From Prochlorococcus sp. AG-436-M02 (GTDB lineage: Bacteria; Cyanobacteriota; Cyanobacteriia; PCC-6307; Cyanobiaceae): 46,061 nt of DNA. This document shows, one piece after another, positions 34,099 through 41,866 of this stretch (position 1 is its first letter; every line of letters starts with the position of its first letter). The notes beneath the pieces were generated by a model, which worked only from the letters and a program-made list of their open reading frames with translations, was not told where the DNA came from and ran no database searches. The translations under genes and the position numbers were made by a program. The stretch lies in assembly GCA_003212515.1 (NCBI GenBank), contig QCPL01000010.1, positions 1-46,061 of the forward strand, read 5' to 3'.

Positions 34099-34855
34099 AA
34101 ATAGCTTTTCCCCAGATTGTTGTTTTACCGTTAACTATTTCTATTACTTCCACTTTAAAGTCTCCATTTGTAAACCAATCTACAACTCCTACTGCATGTG
34201 CCCAATTGTGAGGTCTACCTTGTAACCATTTGTTTTTCTTAGGTGACATATCTTTCAAGCAACCCATTGACCAAGCTGCGATAGTACCACCACGCCTAGT
34301 TTTTGTGTGCCTTTGAATATCGTGAGTATGTCCATATATAATATTCTCGCCATATTCAGAGAGATGTTTCTTTGCATGTAAGTTAGTAGCGTATGCACCG
34401 TGTATAAAGGATAGTTTTCCCAACACAAGTGGTTCATTGTACTCAAGGTATTTATAACCTCTTTCATCCCAATTACATGCCTTTCTAAATGTATAATCTT
34501 CCATGTATGGGTGCTCTGAAACAAACCCATACGTTAACCATTCGTCATGATTCCCTGCTAAAATATAACGATTGGTGCATTTTATTTTATCAAGTATTTT
34601 ATCAAATCTATCAATTTCTTTATTGACTGCTTTTATTTCCTTCTTAATAGATGGAAGTTGGTATTCAAGAGGTGGCTTTTTCTTTCTTTTCCATCTCCAT
34701 GCTGATACCGAACTCCATTCACCAACGTCTCCTAAATTAATGAATGTATCTGGCTTTACAACTTCAATGACTTGTAAGGCAACATTAACAGCCTTCTTAT
34801 CATGAATTGGAAAGTGTTGATCTGGTATTACTACTGCTCTTCTACATACTCGCAT
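34091..34855 (-). CDS. Calcineurin-like metallophosphoesterase, 254 aa
   Basis: All metallophosphoesterase motifs are visible: D-x-H in PDQHFPIHD (D12, H14), GD in NLGDVGEW (D43), AGNHDEW (N102, H103), IHGAY (H152) and YGHTHD (H176, H178). It should hydrolyse phosphodiester or phosphomonoester bonds; the substrate is unknown and could be nucleic acid or a signalling nucleotide. It lies between the endolysin and the tail hub in the late operon. No clear ribosome site precedes the ATG; a tiny upstream frame (34831-34908) overlaps its start. Confidence 0.88.
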   Translation of the reverse strand: MRVCRRAVVIPDQHFPIHDKKAVNVALQVIEVVKPDTFINLGDVGEWSSVSAWRWKRKKKPPLEYQLPSIKKEIKAVNKEIDRFDKILDKIKCTNRYILAGNHDEWLTYGFVSEHPYMEDYTFRKACNWDERGYKYLEYNEPLVLGKLSFIHGAYATNLHAKKHLSEYGENIIYGHTHDIQRHTKTRRGGTIAAWSMGCLKDMSPKKNKWLQGRPHNWAHAVGVVDWFTNGDFKVEVIEIVNGKTTIWGKAIYG

Positions 34856-34908
34856 ATAATACTAGATTCCCAATATTCTTCAGGTAATATGATATATCCA
34901 TAAATCAT
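34831..34908 (-). CDS. Possible 25-aa leader peptide overlapping the phosphoesterase start
   Basis: An ATG at 34908 overlaps the endolysin stop (ATGA) and opens a 25-codon frame that ends inside the phosphoesterase gene, 24 bases past its ATG. It has no Shine-Dalgarno, so translation would depend on coupling to the endolysin gene. It may bring ribosomes to the poorly signalled phosphoesterase start, or it may be chance. Confidence 0.25.
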   Translation of the reverse strand: MIYGYIILPEEYWESSIICEYVEEQ

Positions 34909-35294
34909 CTTAACTCAAAGTGTGGGAAATCATCAAATTTATTATCGTCAACTTCGAAGTTCATATTCCAGTCTCCTCCCCAGCGAAGAGTAATACCCAT
35001 CCCACGAGCCAGCCCAAGCACGAACCCACTAAAAAGGTGGAAACGTTCTCGGTCATTCCAGTCCACTGGGTAAGGCACAACATCAACAGCACGACTAGGC
35101 TTTGAATTATGCCTACCCATTGGGTAATGTACTTTAGTCTTTCCTTCTGAGAAGAGTTTTTCTTGTGTTCTCTCATCTCTATGACCTTCTAAGACAGAAC
35201 AATCTACATGTTTGATTACCTCATTAAATACTTTTTGAAGATCTTTATGACATGTAGATAAGTTCTCTCTGCTTCTTTTACCAAACCTAGGCAT
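34905..35294 (-). CDS. Endolysin, M15-family L-Ala-D-Glu-type peptidase, 129 aa
   Basis: The protein has the M15 peptidase layout: an early SVLEGHRDERTQ helix, HNSKPSRAVDVVPYP with H62 and D71 as metal ligands, and a terminal FPHFEL with H125. This is the compact phage endolysin type related to T5 and ListeriaPhage-type M15 peptidases. It has no separate cell-wall-binding domain or signal peptide, so release depends on a holin. It overlaps the preceding small membrane gene by one base (TAATG). Confidence 0.85.
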   Translation of the reverse strand: MPRFGKRSRENLSTCHKDLQKVFNEVIKHVDCSVLEGHRDERTQEKLFSEGKTKVHYPMGRHNSKPSRAVDVVPYPVDWNDRERFHLFSGFVLGLARGMGITLRWGGDWNMNFEVDDNKFDDFPHFELR

Positions 35295-35443
35295 TACTTA
35301 TTCCTTAGTTTGTCTACGATAGGCTTTAATATCATATCCCAGACTAAATCATCTTTTTTAGATGGGGATAGTTTTATTGCTTTTTCTACAACATATAAGC
35401 CTAATAATATATATTCCCAGTTTGCACTAATAAATGATAACAT
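35294..35443 (-). CDS. Small membrane protein of the lysis cassette, 49 aa
   Basis: The ATG (35443) overlaps the upstream TAA by one base, with AGGAG about 6 nt upstream. A hydrophobic segment at about residues 10-20 (EYILLGLYVVE) is followed by a charged C-terminal half. It sits immediately before the endolysin with a 1-nt overlap, so a holin or antiholin role is plausible, competing with the holin-like protein at 11560. No family is recognised. Confidence 0.55.
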   Translation of the reverse strand: MLSFISANWEYILLGLYVVEKAIKLSPSKKDDLVWDMILKPIVDKLRNK

Positions 35444-35607
35444 TATTTTCTCCTAGATTTATTTTTTGTTTTCTTATTGCATTTGCAATTATCTTCTAAC
35501 TTCTTGATTCTTCTTTCGTGATCACTTGCAATTCTTTTATCTGAAGCTTTTTCAATAGCTTTCATAACTTGATTTATTATTACTTTTGTTAACATTGCTG
35601 GTATCAT
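35443..35607 (-). CDS. Small basic protein of the lysis cassette, 54 aa
   Basis: The ATG (35607) overlaps the preceding stop (ATGA). An N-terminal aliphatic helix (MLTKVIINQVMKAIEKA) leads into a strongly basic C-terminus with a C-K-C pair (KLEDNCKCNKKTKNK). It is co-translated with flanking small genes. It may be a membrane-associated lysis regulator or spanin-like piece, but no lipobox or clear span is present. Confidence 0.5.
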   Translation of the reverse strand: MIPAMLTKVIINQVMKAIEKASDKRIASDHERRIKKLEDNCKCNKKTKNKSRRK

Positions 35608-35738
35608 TTTTTACTCTTTTCTTTACTTTCTTTAATTTGAATGTCAATAGATTCTATAGCCCCCTGTAGTTTGTAGAATACTATCTTTGTTTTTTCTAAA
35701 TCTTCTTCATATTTTTTCTTTAGATCTTCTAGGTTCAT
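35604..35738 (-). CDS. Small coiled-coil protein of the lysis cassette, 44 aa
   Basis: The ATG (35738) has GGAGAG 4 nt upstream. The product is almost entirely a charged helix (DLKKKYEEDLEKTKIVFYKL, then IQIKESKEKSKK) with heptad-like spacing. It overlaps the next gene by 4 nt. Very short coiled-coil proteins next to endolysins can be spanin or chaperone-like factors; function is unknown. Confidence 0.5.
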   Translation of the reverse strand: MNLEDLKKKYEEDLEKTKIVFYKLQGAIESIDIQIKESKEKSKK

Positions 35739-35768
35739 TTGCTCTCCATTATTGTTTATTAAATTTAA

Positions 35769-36146
35769 TTAAACATATTCTCCACATATAGTTATAGCAA
35801 ACCAATATGCTGTGCTTGTTGGGTCTAAAGATATTGCCATAACCTCTCCTGCAGAGTAAGTATTAGTCTCTCCAGTAAAATCAAAAGTATACACTACAGC
35901 ATGATCTACTGCATCATATCCTGAGCCGCTAATATTAACTGTAACATCGCTTGAATATGCAGAGCCACCCTTATATAATTGTATATCTGTATTTCCTGGT
36001 TGTGCATTGCCTGACGTAGATCTATTATGATTTACATATATAGTATTTATTTTCAAATCATAAGGCACAACAAAATTTGCATTATCAGTTGCAATATCTA
36101 ATGGATAGTTTGTTTGGTCATATTCACCTTGTGCTAATGGTAGCCA
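35769..36146 (-). CDS. C-terminal part of the tail-fibre protein in a shifted frame, about 125 aa
   Basis: The frame opens directly after a TAA at the A8 run (T8 on the plus strand, 36147-36154) and continues WLPLAQGEYDQTNY to NFVVPYDLKINTIYVN and a beta-rich end. A GTG at 36068 could start it alone but has no good ribosome site. The opening and the following strand pair read as a natural continuation of the 638-residue fibre protein, as in other marine phage fibre C-termini. It is probably fused to it by a frameshift or by slippage, or separated by a sequencing error in the A run. Confidence 0.6.
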   Translation of the reverse strand, partial: WLPLAQGEYDQTNYPLDIATDNANFVVPYDLKINTIYVNHNRSTSGNAQPGNTDIQLYKGGSAYSSDVTVNISGSGYDAVDHAVVYTFDFTGETNTYSAGEVMAISLDPTSTAYWFAITICGEYV

Positions 36147-38040
36147 TTTTTTTTATACTTGTAGCATAATAACAACCAACATTAAGAAAAAATTTACTTG
36201 CTGTATCTAATCTATGGACTACATTACTATCATTTTTATAAAACAATTCATCACTAGTAACATATAAGGAGCCATATCCACTTGTAACATTACTTGAAAC
36301 TCCACCAATATCTTTTAAATAAATTGGACAACCTGTAAATATTTTACTTGATTGTTGAGGAGTTACTGTAGAATCTTCTACTATAGCCATTAAGTCTACA
36401 CCGCCTGCTTCAAAATGTAATTCATCCGTGTCTCCTTGTCTTAGGCTTGTTCCTGCTCCTCCTCCCAATTTAAGCTTACCTGAACCTCCAATTGCTAGGT
36501 CAGTTCCATCGAATTTTAAATTAGTTTCTACTGTCGCTTCGTCTGCATCTTTATAAGTAGCAACTCCGTTTGCTGTAGAGCCATCCCAAGATATAGTTCC
36601 TGTATTTGAAGTCCATCCTGCGTCATTATTAAATTGCCCTAATTTTATTTCACTGATTAGCTTTCTTTTTTGAACACTATCATCTAGATATACCAATTCA
36701 TCTTCAGAGCCAACTACATCTGCTGTTCCATCAGTTAATTCAGTTAAATCTACATTAAATGTTGTAGTTGATAAATCTAATAAAGCTCCTGCACTATAAG
36801 TTGTATTTGTATCTGTATAATTACCTGCATGTATATTAGTACTGCCTTGGTCTGTAGTCCAGTCTATAATCTCATCATCTGCAATCCCTAAATCAGACCT
36901 AACTTGAGTAGCAGTTCTTTTTTTAATAGTATCATCTCCAGTATCAATAACTAAAAAATCTTCAGAAGAACCGTCTCCTACTGGAGGTTGAATAAGTATA
37001 TTTCCTGCTAATAATAAATTACCTGCAAAAGTAGCATTTGCGCCAGATAATGTTAAAGCAGTTGTTGTTCCTGATTTAATTCTAAGATTACCTGAATTAT
37101 TAGTTAAAGAACCAAATGTAACTGCGTTGTCTTTTAAAAATACATCACCACCATTAGCATCTAATGTTATATCAGTATTTGCATCTAAAATAATTTCATC
37201 AGTGGAACTAAATTGTAAACTGCCTTGAAGGGATTCCATCACAGAATCATCTGAAAGATTGAATTTTATTTTATCATCATCGTCCTGATTTAAATATAAA
37301 AAATTACTACTCTCTATAGTTATAGCACTATTTGATTTTAAACGTGTTGTTCCATCTTGTTTAATTCTAAACCATTCTGATCCTGCATCTTTAAATATGA
37401 CGTTTGGATCATCTGCATCTAATACAATAGTAGAGGATGAATCTAGATTTAAAGCAGCACCGCTGCAAGCAATAACATTATTATTAAAAGACATATTATC
37501 TAATGATAAATATCCTGCTGTTACTGTTCCTGCAAAAGTTGCATCGGCACCAGAAAATGTTAATGCTACAGTAGATGAACTCCCTGATTTTATTTGAAGA
37601 TTTGTTGAACTATTTACAAGTTTTCCATATAAAGTACCATTGTCGTATAATTCAATCTTATTAGAAGCTGAATCAAGAATTATATCCCCATCAATATCTA
37701 ATTTTAAATGTGCAGCATTTATATTATTATCATTAGTTGATAAAACTGTAGAGCCATGAGTTGGAGATACATCTATTTGAAAATAATCACCAACGTCTGC
37801 AGCATTCATCATCTTTAATTGTCCAGCTGCACTCCATGTCATATAAGATGTTCCACCAACTTGAAATTTAACATCAGAACCACCAGCATCTAATATTATA
37901 TCTCCAGCGACATCAACAGTTAAATCCCCTGATGCTACATCTAGCTCATTAGGAGAAAGAGTTAGATTAGAACCTATTGTTGTAGATCCTATACCAGTTG
38001 CTATTGTTAAATCTGAATCATCTCTATTCCACGTAGCCAT
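36124..38040 (-). CDS. Tail fibre/appendage protein with repeated beta units, 638 aa (probably longer by frameshift)
   Basis: The N-terminus (TWNRDDSDLTIATGIGS) is followed by many repeats of the type DIILDAGGSDV, ITLDANGGDVFL and VALTFSGADATFAG, typical of triple-beta-helix phage and environmental fibre proteins. The frame reaches an A8 run and then stops after MATISTR. Losing one A would fuse it to the 125-residue frame downstream, giving about 756 residues. Located between connector and lysis genes. Likely role: trimeric virion fibre. Confidence 0.7.
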   Translation of the reverse strand: MATWNRDDSDLTIATGIGSTTIGSNLTLSPNELDVASGDLTVDVAGDIILDAGGSDVKFQVGGTSYMTWSAAGQLKMMNAADVGDYFQIDVSPTHGSTVLSTNDNNINAAHLKLDIDGDIILDSASNKIELYDNGTLYGKLVNSSTNLQIKSGSSSTVALTFSGADATFAGTVTAGYLSLDNMSFNNNVIACSGAALNLDSSSTIVLDADDPNVIFKDAGSEWFRIKQDGTTRLKSNSAITIESSNFLYLNQDDDDKIKFNLSDDSVMESLQGSLQFSSTDEIILDANTDITLDANGGDVFLKDNAVTFGSLTNNSGNLRIKSGTTTALTLSGANATFAGNLLLAGNILIQPPVGDGSSEDFLVIDTGDDTIKKRTATQVRSDLGIADDEIIDWTTDQGSTNIHAGNYTDTNTTYSAGALLDLSTTTFNVDLTELTDGTADVVGSEDELVYLDDSVQKRKLISEIKLGQFNNDAGWTSNTGTISWDGSTANGVATYKDADEATVETNLKFDGTDLAIGGSGKLKLGGGAGTSLRQGDTDELHFEAGGVDLMAIVEDSTVTPQQSSKIFTGCPIYLKDIGGVSSNVTSGYGSLYVTSDELFYKNDSNVVHRLDTASKFFLNVGCYYATSIKKMATISTR

Positions 38041-38048
38041 TTAAGCCC

Positions 38049-38468
38049 TTACATATCGTATTGATTAACTGTAAAACCTGTATCTAATCTATTTGTATTA
38101 GCATATTTCTTAGCATCTATAACAAAATCTTTATAAACTTTCCTCCAATATTCAGCAACTTGAATACCTTCTACATCTTTTCTATATAACTTCTCCATGG
38201 CTTTTGCTATTAATGCTTCATGAAATTGAGCGGGTAATTTAGAATATTCATTTAATGCTATACTAGAACCTGAACTAAATTCTGCAGCATCATCGCCACT
38301 TCCAGGTCTATATACTTTAGCAAATTCTTTACAATATACTCTAATTGTTTTGCCAGCAGTAGAAGAAGTAGGGGCTGTTACTGTTTCTCCGCCATTAGAT
38401 GTAGTCCCTAATGCTAACTTACCTCTCTCAATCCACCATATCCATCCCTTGCTATGAAGAACAGCCAT
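38049..38468 (-). CDS. Head-tail connector-type protein, 139 aa
   Basis: The protein has an N-terminal beta part (GWIWWIERGKLALGTT), a middle IRVYCKEFAKVY strand and a C-terminal helical part with KLPAQFHEALIAKAMEKLY and EYWRKVYKDFVIDAKKYA. This pattern recurs in marine phage genes placed just after the head genes and fits a neck or adaptor component. It begins one base inside the end of the PG-binding gene. Confidence 0.55.
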   Translation of the reverse strand: MAVLHSKGWIWWIERGKLALGTTSNGGETVTAPTSSTAGKTIRVYCKEFAKVYRPGSGDDAAEFSSGSSIALNEYSKLPAQFHEALIAKAMEKLYRKDVEGIQVAEYWRKVYKDFVIDAKKYANTNRLDTGFTVNQYDM

Positions 38469-38998
38469 TAGAACATACCTCTAATCATATCCCATAAACT
38501 TTTAGATTCCTCTGGTTTATTTCTCATCATAATAGGTTGTTCCTCTGGACCATATTCTTGTCCTAAATAACCCTCTAATATTGGATCTGGATTTTGCGGT
38601 ACTACTTGTGAAGGAATAGGCGGCTCAGGTCTCCTTGGATCATCATAGTGATACACATCTTTGCCTTGAGCTGCTCTTCTTTCATTTACCATATTTCTAT
38701 ATGCTGCTTCTGTTTTAGGTCCAAACATACCATCTTCTTTTAACCCTAATGATTTTTGTAATTTTAAAACTTCATTATGGTCAGTTACATCGAAATCAGC
38801 AGTTCCAAAATCAGAAACATTTTTAGAAGAAGGATGTACAACCTTACCTTTCATTTCTTCAGAAACAGGATTTGTTTCGCCAGAAGGCTCTTCAAATACC
38901 TGTACTCCTTTAGCTGTATTAAATTTATTTCCACTAAATGGATTACTAATTGCGTAAGAAGGTGGAGTGTTTTGATAACCAAATCTATCTTTTGCCAT
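38468..38998 (-). CDS. MAKDRFG protein with peptidoglycan-binding-like domain, 176 aa
   Basis: It begins MAKDRFGYQ, the same N-terminus as two proteins at 12112-12855. Residues about 75-105 (EVLKLQKSLGLKEDGMFGPK, then TEAAYRNM) match the PG_binding_1 helix-turn pattern, which binds peptidoglycan. The C-terminal part is Pro-rich (RRPEPPIPSQVVPQNPDP) with an aromatic end. In a virion it could touch the cell wall during entry, or serve in lysis. It overlaps neighbours by one base on each side. Confidence 0.65.
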   Translation of the reverse strand: MAKDRFGYQNTPPSYAISNPFSGNKFNTAKGVQVFEEPSGETNPVSEEMKGKVVHPSSKNVSDFGTADFDVTDHNEVLKLQKSLGLKEDGMFGPKTEAAYRNMVNERRAAQGKDVYHYDDPRRPEPPIPSQVVPQNPDPILEGYLGQEYGPEEQPIMMRNKPEESKSLWDMIRGMF

Positions 38999-39273
38999 TA
39001 TATCATATCCTCATCTTCCTTGTCTGGTTTAAGTGATATTCTCTGTGCTCTTTCTCCATCTATGTACACATCGAATATTTGTATTATTGAATCGTCTAAA
39101 GTATAGTAAGTTTTATCTGTTACTGTATTTCCTGATACTGTATAACTAGCTTCAGACACTCTAGTTTCAGCACAAAATTCTTTATTTGCTTGGTTTAATA
39201 ATTTTATAATTCTATTATCAGAAACTTCTGGGTGAGATTCTTTTATAATTTCTATCATTTCTTTTAAATCCAT
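38998..39273 (-). CDS. Small head-tail adaptor-type protein, 91 aa
   Basis: The protein has an N-terminal helical part (MIEIIKESHPEVSDNRIIKL, LNQANKEFCAET) and a beta part containing YYTLDDSIIQIFDVYIDG. This combination is common in phage adaptor proteins just below the portal. GAGGAG precedes the ATG. It overlaps both neighbours by one base. Adaptor function is inferred from position and pattern. Confidence 0.6.
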   Translation of the reverse strand: MDLKEMIEIIKESHPEVSDNRIIKLLNQANKEFCAETRVSEASYTVSGNTVTDKTYYTLDDSIIQIFDVYIDGERAQRISLKPDKEDEDMI

Positions 39274-39893
39274 TATTCTCCTCCTCCAAACATTTCATTA
39301 TATTGAGCTTTTAATCTATCAACTCTTCCAGCCATAAGTTGAGCTAACTCTGAATCCTCTTCATCTTCTATATAATTGTGCATTAATGCTTCTAATATTT
39401 TTATAGATGAGTATATAAGCACATGATCATAGTATTCAGCTGGAAATTTATCTATTGATGATGTTGCCGAATCATAACTTGTAACTGCATATTGTGGTAA
39501 ATATATATAATATACTGCACCAGCACTTCCACTTGAAACTGGCTTAACATAAAGATTATCTTCTTGTATATAAAAAATAGGATCATTAACAGATGCATAA
39601 TGTATTGAATCAGTATCTGTATATTTATGAACTTGATTAACACTTACTTGCGAAGCAGGTATTCCATTTCTTTGAACATAAAATATTTCATAAACTTCAT
39701 CAATATTTAAAACACCACCAGATGTATCAGCAGAAGAAAAGACTCCAAACTTTTGCTGTTCATCGAATCCTTTAATAGCTTTATATTTTCTATATACGTC
39801 ATAACAACCATCAATGATATACTGCTTTGCTTCATCATCAGTATAGCCATCTGTTGTTCCTGTGTAATATCCTATTCTTGTTTTAAATACCAT
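39273..39893 (-). CDS. Head-tail connector/adaptor protein, 206 aa
   Basis: An N-terminal helical region (DDEAKQYIIDGCYDVYRKYKA) leads to a beta core (IDEVYEIFYVQRNG, DPIFYIQEDNLYVKP, AVYYIYLPQYA). A C-terminal helical hairpin follows, with FPAEYYDHVLIYSSIKILEA and an acidic loop. This is the usual pattern of podovirus connector proteins downstream of the capsid gene, which close the head and receive the tail. AAGGA precedes the ATG; a hairpin lies in the 67-nt leader. Confidence 0.65.
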   Translation of the reverse strand: MVFKTRIGYYTGTTDGYTDDEAKQYIIDGCYDVYRKYKAIKGFDEQQKFGVFSSADTSGGVLNIDEVYEIFYVQRNGIPASQVSVNQVHKYTDTDSIHYASVNDPIFYIQEDNLYVKPVSSGSAGAVYYIYLPQYAVTSYDSATSSIDKFPAEYYDHVLIYSSIKILEALMHNYIEDEEDSELAQLMAGRVDRLKAQYNEMFGGGE

Positions 39894-39907
39894 AATTTTC
39901 CTTTGTT

Positions 39908-39952
39908 ACAGATTTGGAGCAAGCCCTTTATACGACTTGCTCCTAGTTCTGT
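39908..39952 (-). other. Hairpin in the leader between head and connector genes
   Basis: GGAGCAAG (39916-39923) pairs with CTTGCTCC (39936-39943), and the flanks ACAGA (39908-39912) with TCTGT (39948-39952). No T run follows on either strand, so it is not a classic terminator. It may limit expression of downstream genes after the abundant capsid proteins, or act as an RNA processing site. Confidence 0.55.
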
Positions 39953-39960
39953 TAAACTAA

Positions 39961-40389
39961 TTAGCCAAAAACAACATCTCCTGCTGTGCCGCATAAACCA
40001 GATACATACCAATTAGTACCATCACTAATTAATTTTACCCAATCTCCTGCTGCTGCACCACCAGATTGATCGAAGATTATTTTAGTATCGCTTCCAGCTG
40101 CAGTATCTTTACTTCCTGCACCGTCAACAATATGACCAACAAAATCTTCGGTCCCTGCTGCTTGTACGATTTCAATGTCCTCTGCTGCTTCATTACCAAT
40201 AGCTTTCAATACAAATTTAAGTTCCATACCTTTGTTTGAAACTGCTGGTAAAGTTACTGCTAAAACTGCATCTTCTACTCCAGAACCATCTAACATGAAG
40301 GTTTTTCCATGATCTGATGCTTGTAAAGTGACAGATGCTGTAACATCTACTATCGCTGCATTACTTCCACCAATATAAGGTCTAGCCAT
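39961..40389 (-). CDS. Putative head decoration or small capsid-associated protein, 142 aa
   Basis: The product is small, Ala/Gly/Asp-rich and beta-rich (ASVTLQASDHGKTFMLDG, VTLPA, KFVLKAIGNE, DWVKLISDGTNWYVSG), which is the recurring strand pattern of small phage head-fibre and decoration proteins. A strong Shine-Dalgarno (GGAGGG) suggests high expression. It follows the capsid gene by 13 nt. Assignment rests on position and the final W-Y-V-S-G strand. Confidence 0.6.
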   Translation of the reverse strand: MARPYIGGSNAAIVDVTASVTLQASDHGKTFMLDGSGVEDAVLAVTLPAVSNKGMELKFVLKAIGNEAAEDIEIVQAAGTEDFVGHIVDGAGSKDTAAGSDTKIIFDQSGGAAAGDWVKLISDGTNWYVSGLCGTAGDVVFG

Positions 40390-40402
40390 TTGTTAGCCCT
40401 CC

Positions 40403-41797
40403 TTACGCTGTGATTTTAAGCAGTGAATGTGAGTTGATATTCGTGATACCAATTCCTTCATCTGACATGTATTGATCTTTAACGCCATCAAACGCATTAT
40501 CAGTTTTGATATTTGTTTGATACATTGGAGATCTATACTGTGAATGGAATAAGTTATCATCATCAACTATTAACATTGATTTACTCCAAGGTCCTCTTAA
40601 TGCAGGAGTAGGAATCATTTGTAACATTCCATGAGGTGTTTCTAAGGTTCTATAATTAAACCCTAGAGCATCTCTTTTCATATCACCAAGATTAACACTC
40701 CAACCATTATTACCAGCGAACCCAGAGTTACCAGCCATTTTAGACCAATATCCCAATGCACCAGCACCAACAAATGCTTTCTTAACACCTGAAGTTGGAA
40801 CATATTGGAATATCTTTTCACAATCATCAACGAACTGACTATATGTATAGCTAGCTTCTGAAGCAGTAAAGTAGTTTTGATTGTCACCAGATGAAGCACC
40901 ATACTTAAGTATAGCAGGTAAAATACCGAAAGTAGTTCTTACTTTACCAGCACCTGAACCTGCAGTTCCAGTATGAGAACCATCGTAAGTTGCACCTGCA
41001 ACACCATCATCTGCGAATGTTTCATCAACATCAGCACCAATTAAACCATCTGCATAAGCAGATTCACCTAATCCTGTTCCACCATTACGTCTGCCAAATA
41101 AGAAAGCACGTTCTTTGTGGATCTTATGCTCTTGTGATTTTTGCATTCTTAGTCTAGCAAGTTCAGATGATTCACCTCTTAAAGAAGCTTGCAACAATGT
41201 GCCTGTGATTTCAAGAGGATTCTTGAAAATCTGACAAGAGTTATAAACTACTTTAAGTTCATCTGCCCAAGCTTCAGGTGAATAACCACCTTCACCATGT
41301 GCATTACCAGTAACAACATAAACATCGTTATTAGCACCTGTAATAGATGAATTACCGATATTTCTTACTTTAATGCTACTTGTAGATTCTATTGTTGATA
41401 TTAAAACTGTACCTTTAGGTGTGCCAGTTTTTGCCGAATAATCGGAACCTGCCCATACTTCACATATTAAACCAAGCATTGATGCATCTGCACCTGTTGA
41501 TGGAAGTCCTTTTAAAACTACTCCACCTGCACCGTCATCAATACCTTGAGCTGCACTTAATGCTCCAGCTGCTGTAGTAACTGCTGCTGTTGCATAAAAT
41601 ATTTGCTCTACCCATGGTTGTCTATGTTCAAACATTTTAAAAATTGGATCTGGTACTGTTCTAGTTTCTTTATTAGCTATTACAGTAGTAAACGGAGTTA
41701 CGTCCGTCCACAGTTCTTTAACTACTTGAGGATCGATGTAAAAATTACGTCTATCCGTATAGAGAACACCTGATCCGCTAAGATCTTTTGCTGCCAT
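40403..41797 (-). CDS. Major capsid protein, 464 aa
   Basis: Size, position between scaffold and decoration genes, and sequence style fit a podovirus major capsid protein. It opens with a DLSGSGVLYTDRRNFYIDP segment, then PFTTVIANKETRTVPDPIFK (an N-arm), a long Ala/Gly/Ser-rich beta insertion, the E-loop-like HKERAFLFGRRNGG and a C-terminal region (MLQMIPTPALRGPWSKSMLI). HK97 fold is expected from family knowledge. A 69-nt leader with a GACC/GGTC hairpin precedes it. Confidence 0.8.
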   Translation of the reverse strand: MAAKDLSGSGVLYTDRRNFYIDPQVVKELWTDVTPFTTVIANKETRTVPDPIFKMFEHRQPWVEQIFYATAAVTTAAGALSAAQGIDDGAGGVVLKGLPSTGADASMLGLICEVWAGSDYSAKTGTPKGTVLISTIESTSSIKVRNIGNSSITGANNDVYVVTGNAHGEGGYSPEAWADELKVVYNSCQIFKNPLEITGTLLQASLRGESSELARLRMQKSQEHKIHKERAFLFGRRNGGTGLGESAYADGLIGADVDETFADDGVAGATYDGSHTGTAGSGAGKVRTTFGILPAILKYGASSGDNQNYFTASEASYTYSQFVDDCEKIFQYVPTSGVKKAFVGAGALGYWSKMAGNSGFAGNNGWSVNLGDMKRDALGFNYRTLETPHGMLQMIPTPALRGPWSKSMLIVDDDNLFHSQYRSPMYQTNIKTDNAFDGVKDQYMSDEGIGITNINSHSLLKITA

Positions 41798-41866
41798 TTT
41801 ATTATCTCTCTATTTTCCCATCACTCAGCTGTCTTAATAGACCTTCGGTCAGGGGGATTAACATTA
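41798..41866 (-). promoter_or_regulatory. Leader of the capsid gene with a small hairpin
   Basis: This gap holds a GACC-GAA-GGTC hairpin (41840-41850) preceded by CCCCT and followed by a purine-rich ribosome site region (AGAGAGATAA). There is no terminator T run. A leader before the most highly expressed gene could stabilise its mRNA; no promoter can be identified with confidence. Confidence 0.35.

Noticed and set aside
35769-36068. Independent 99-residue gene starting at GTG 36068
   Set aside because: No ribosome site, and the frame is open upstream to the A8 run with sequence that continues the fibre protein; treated as its C-terminal part.
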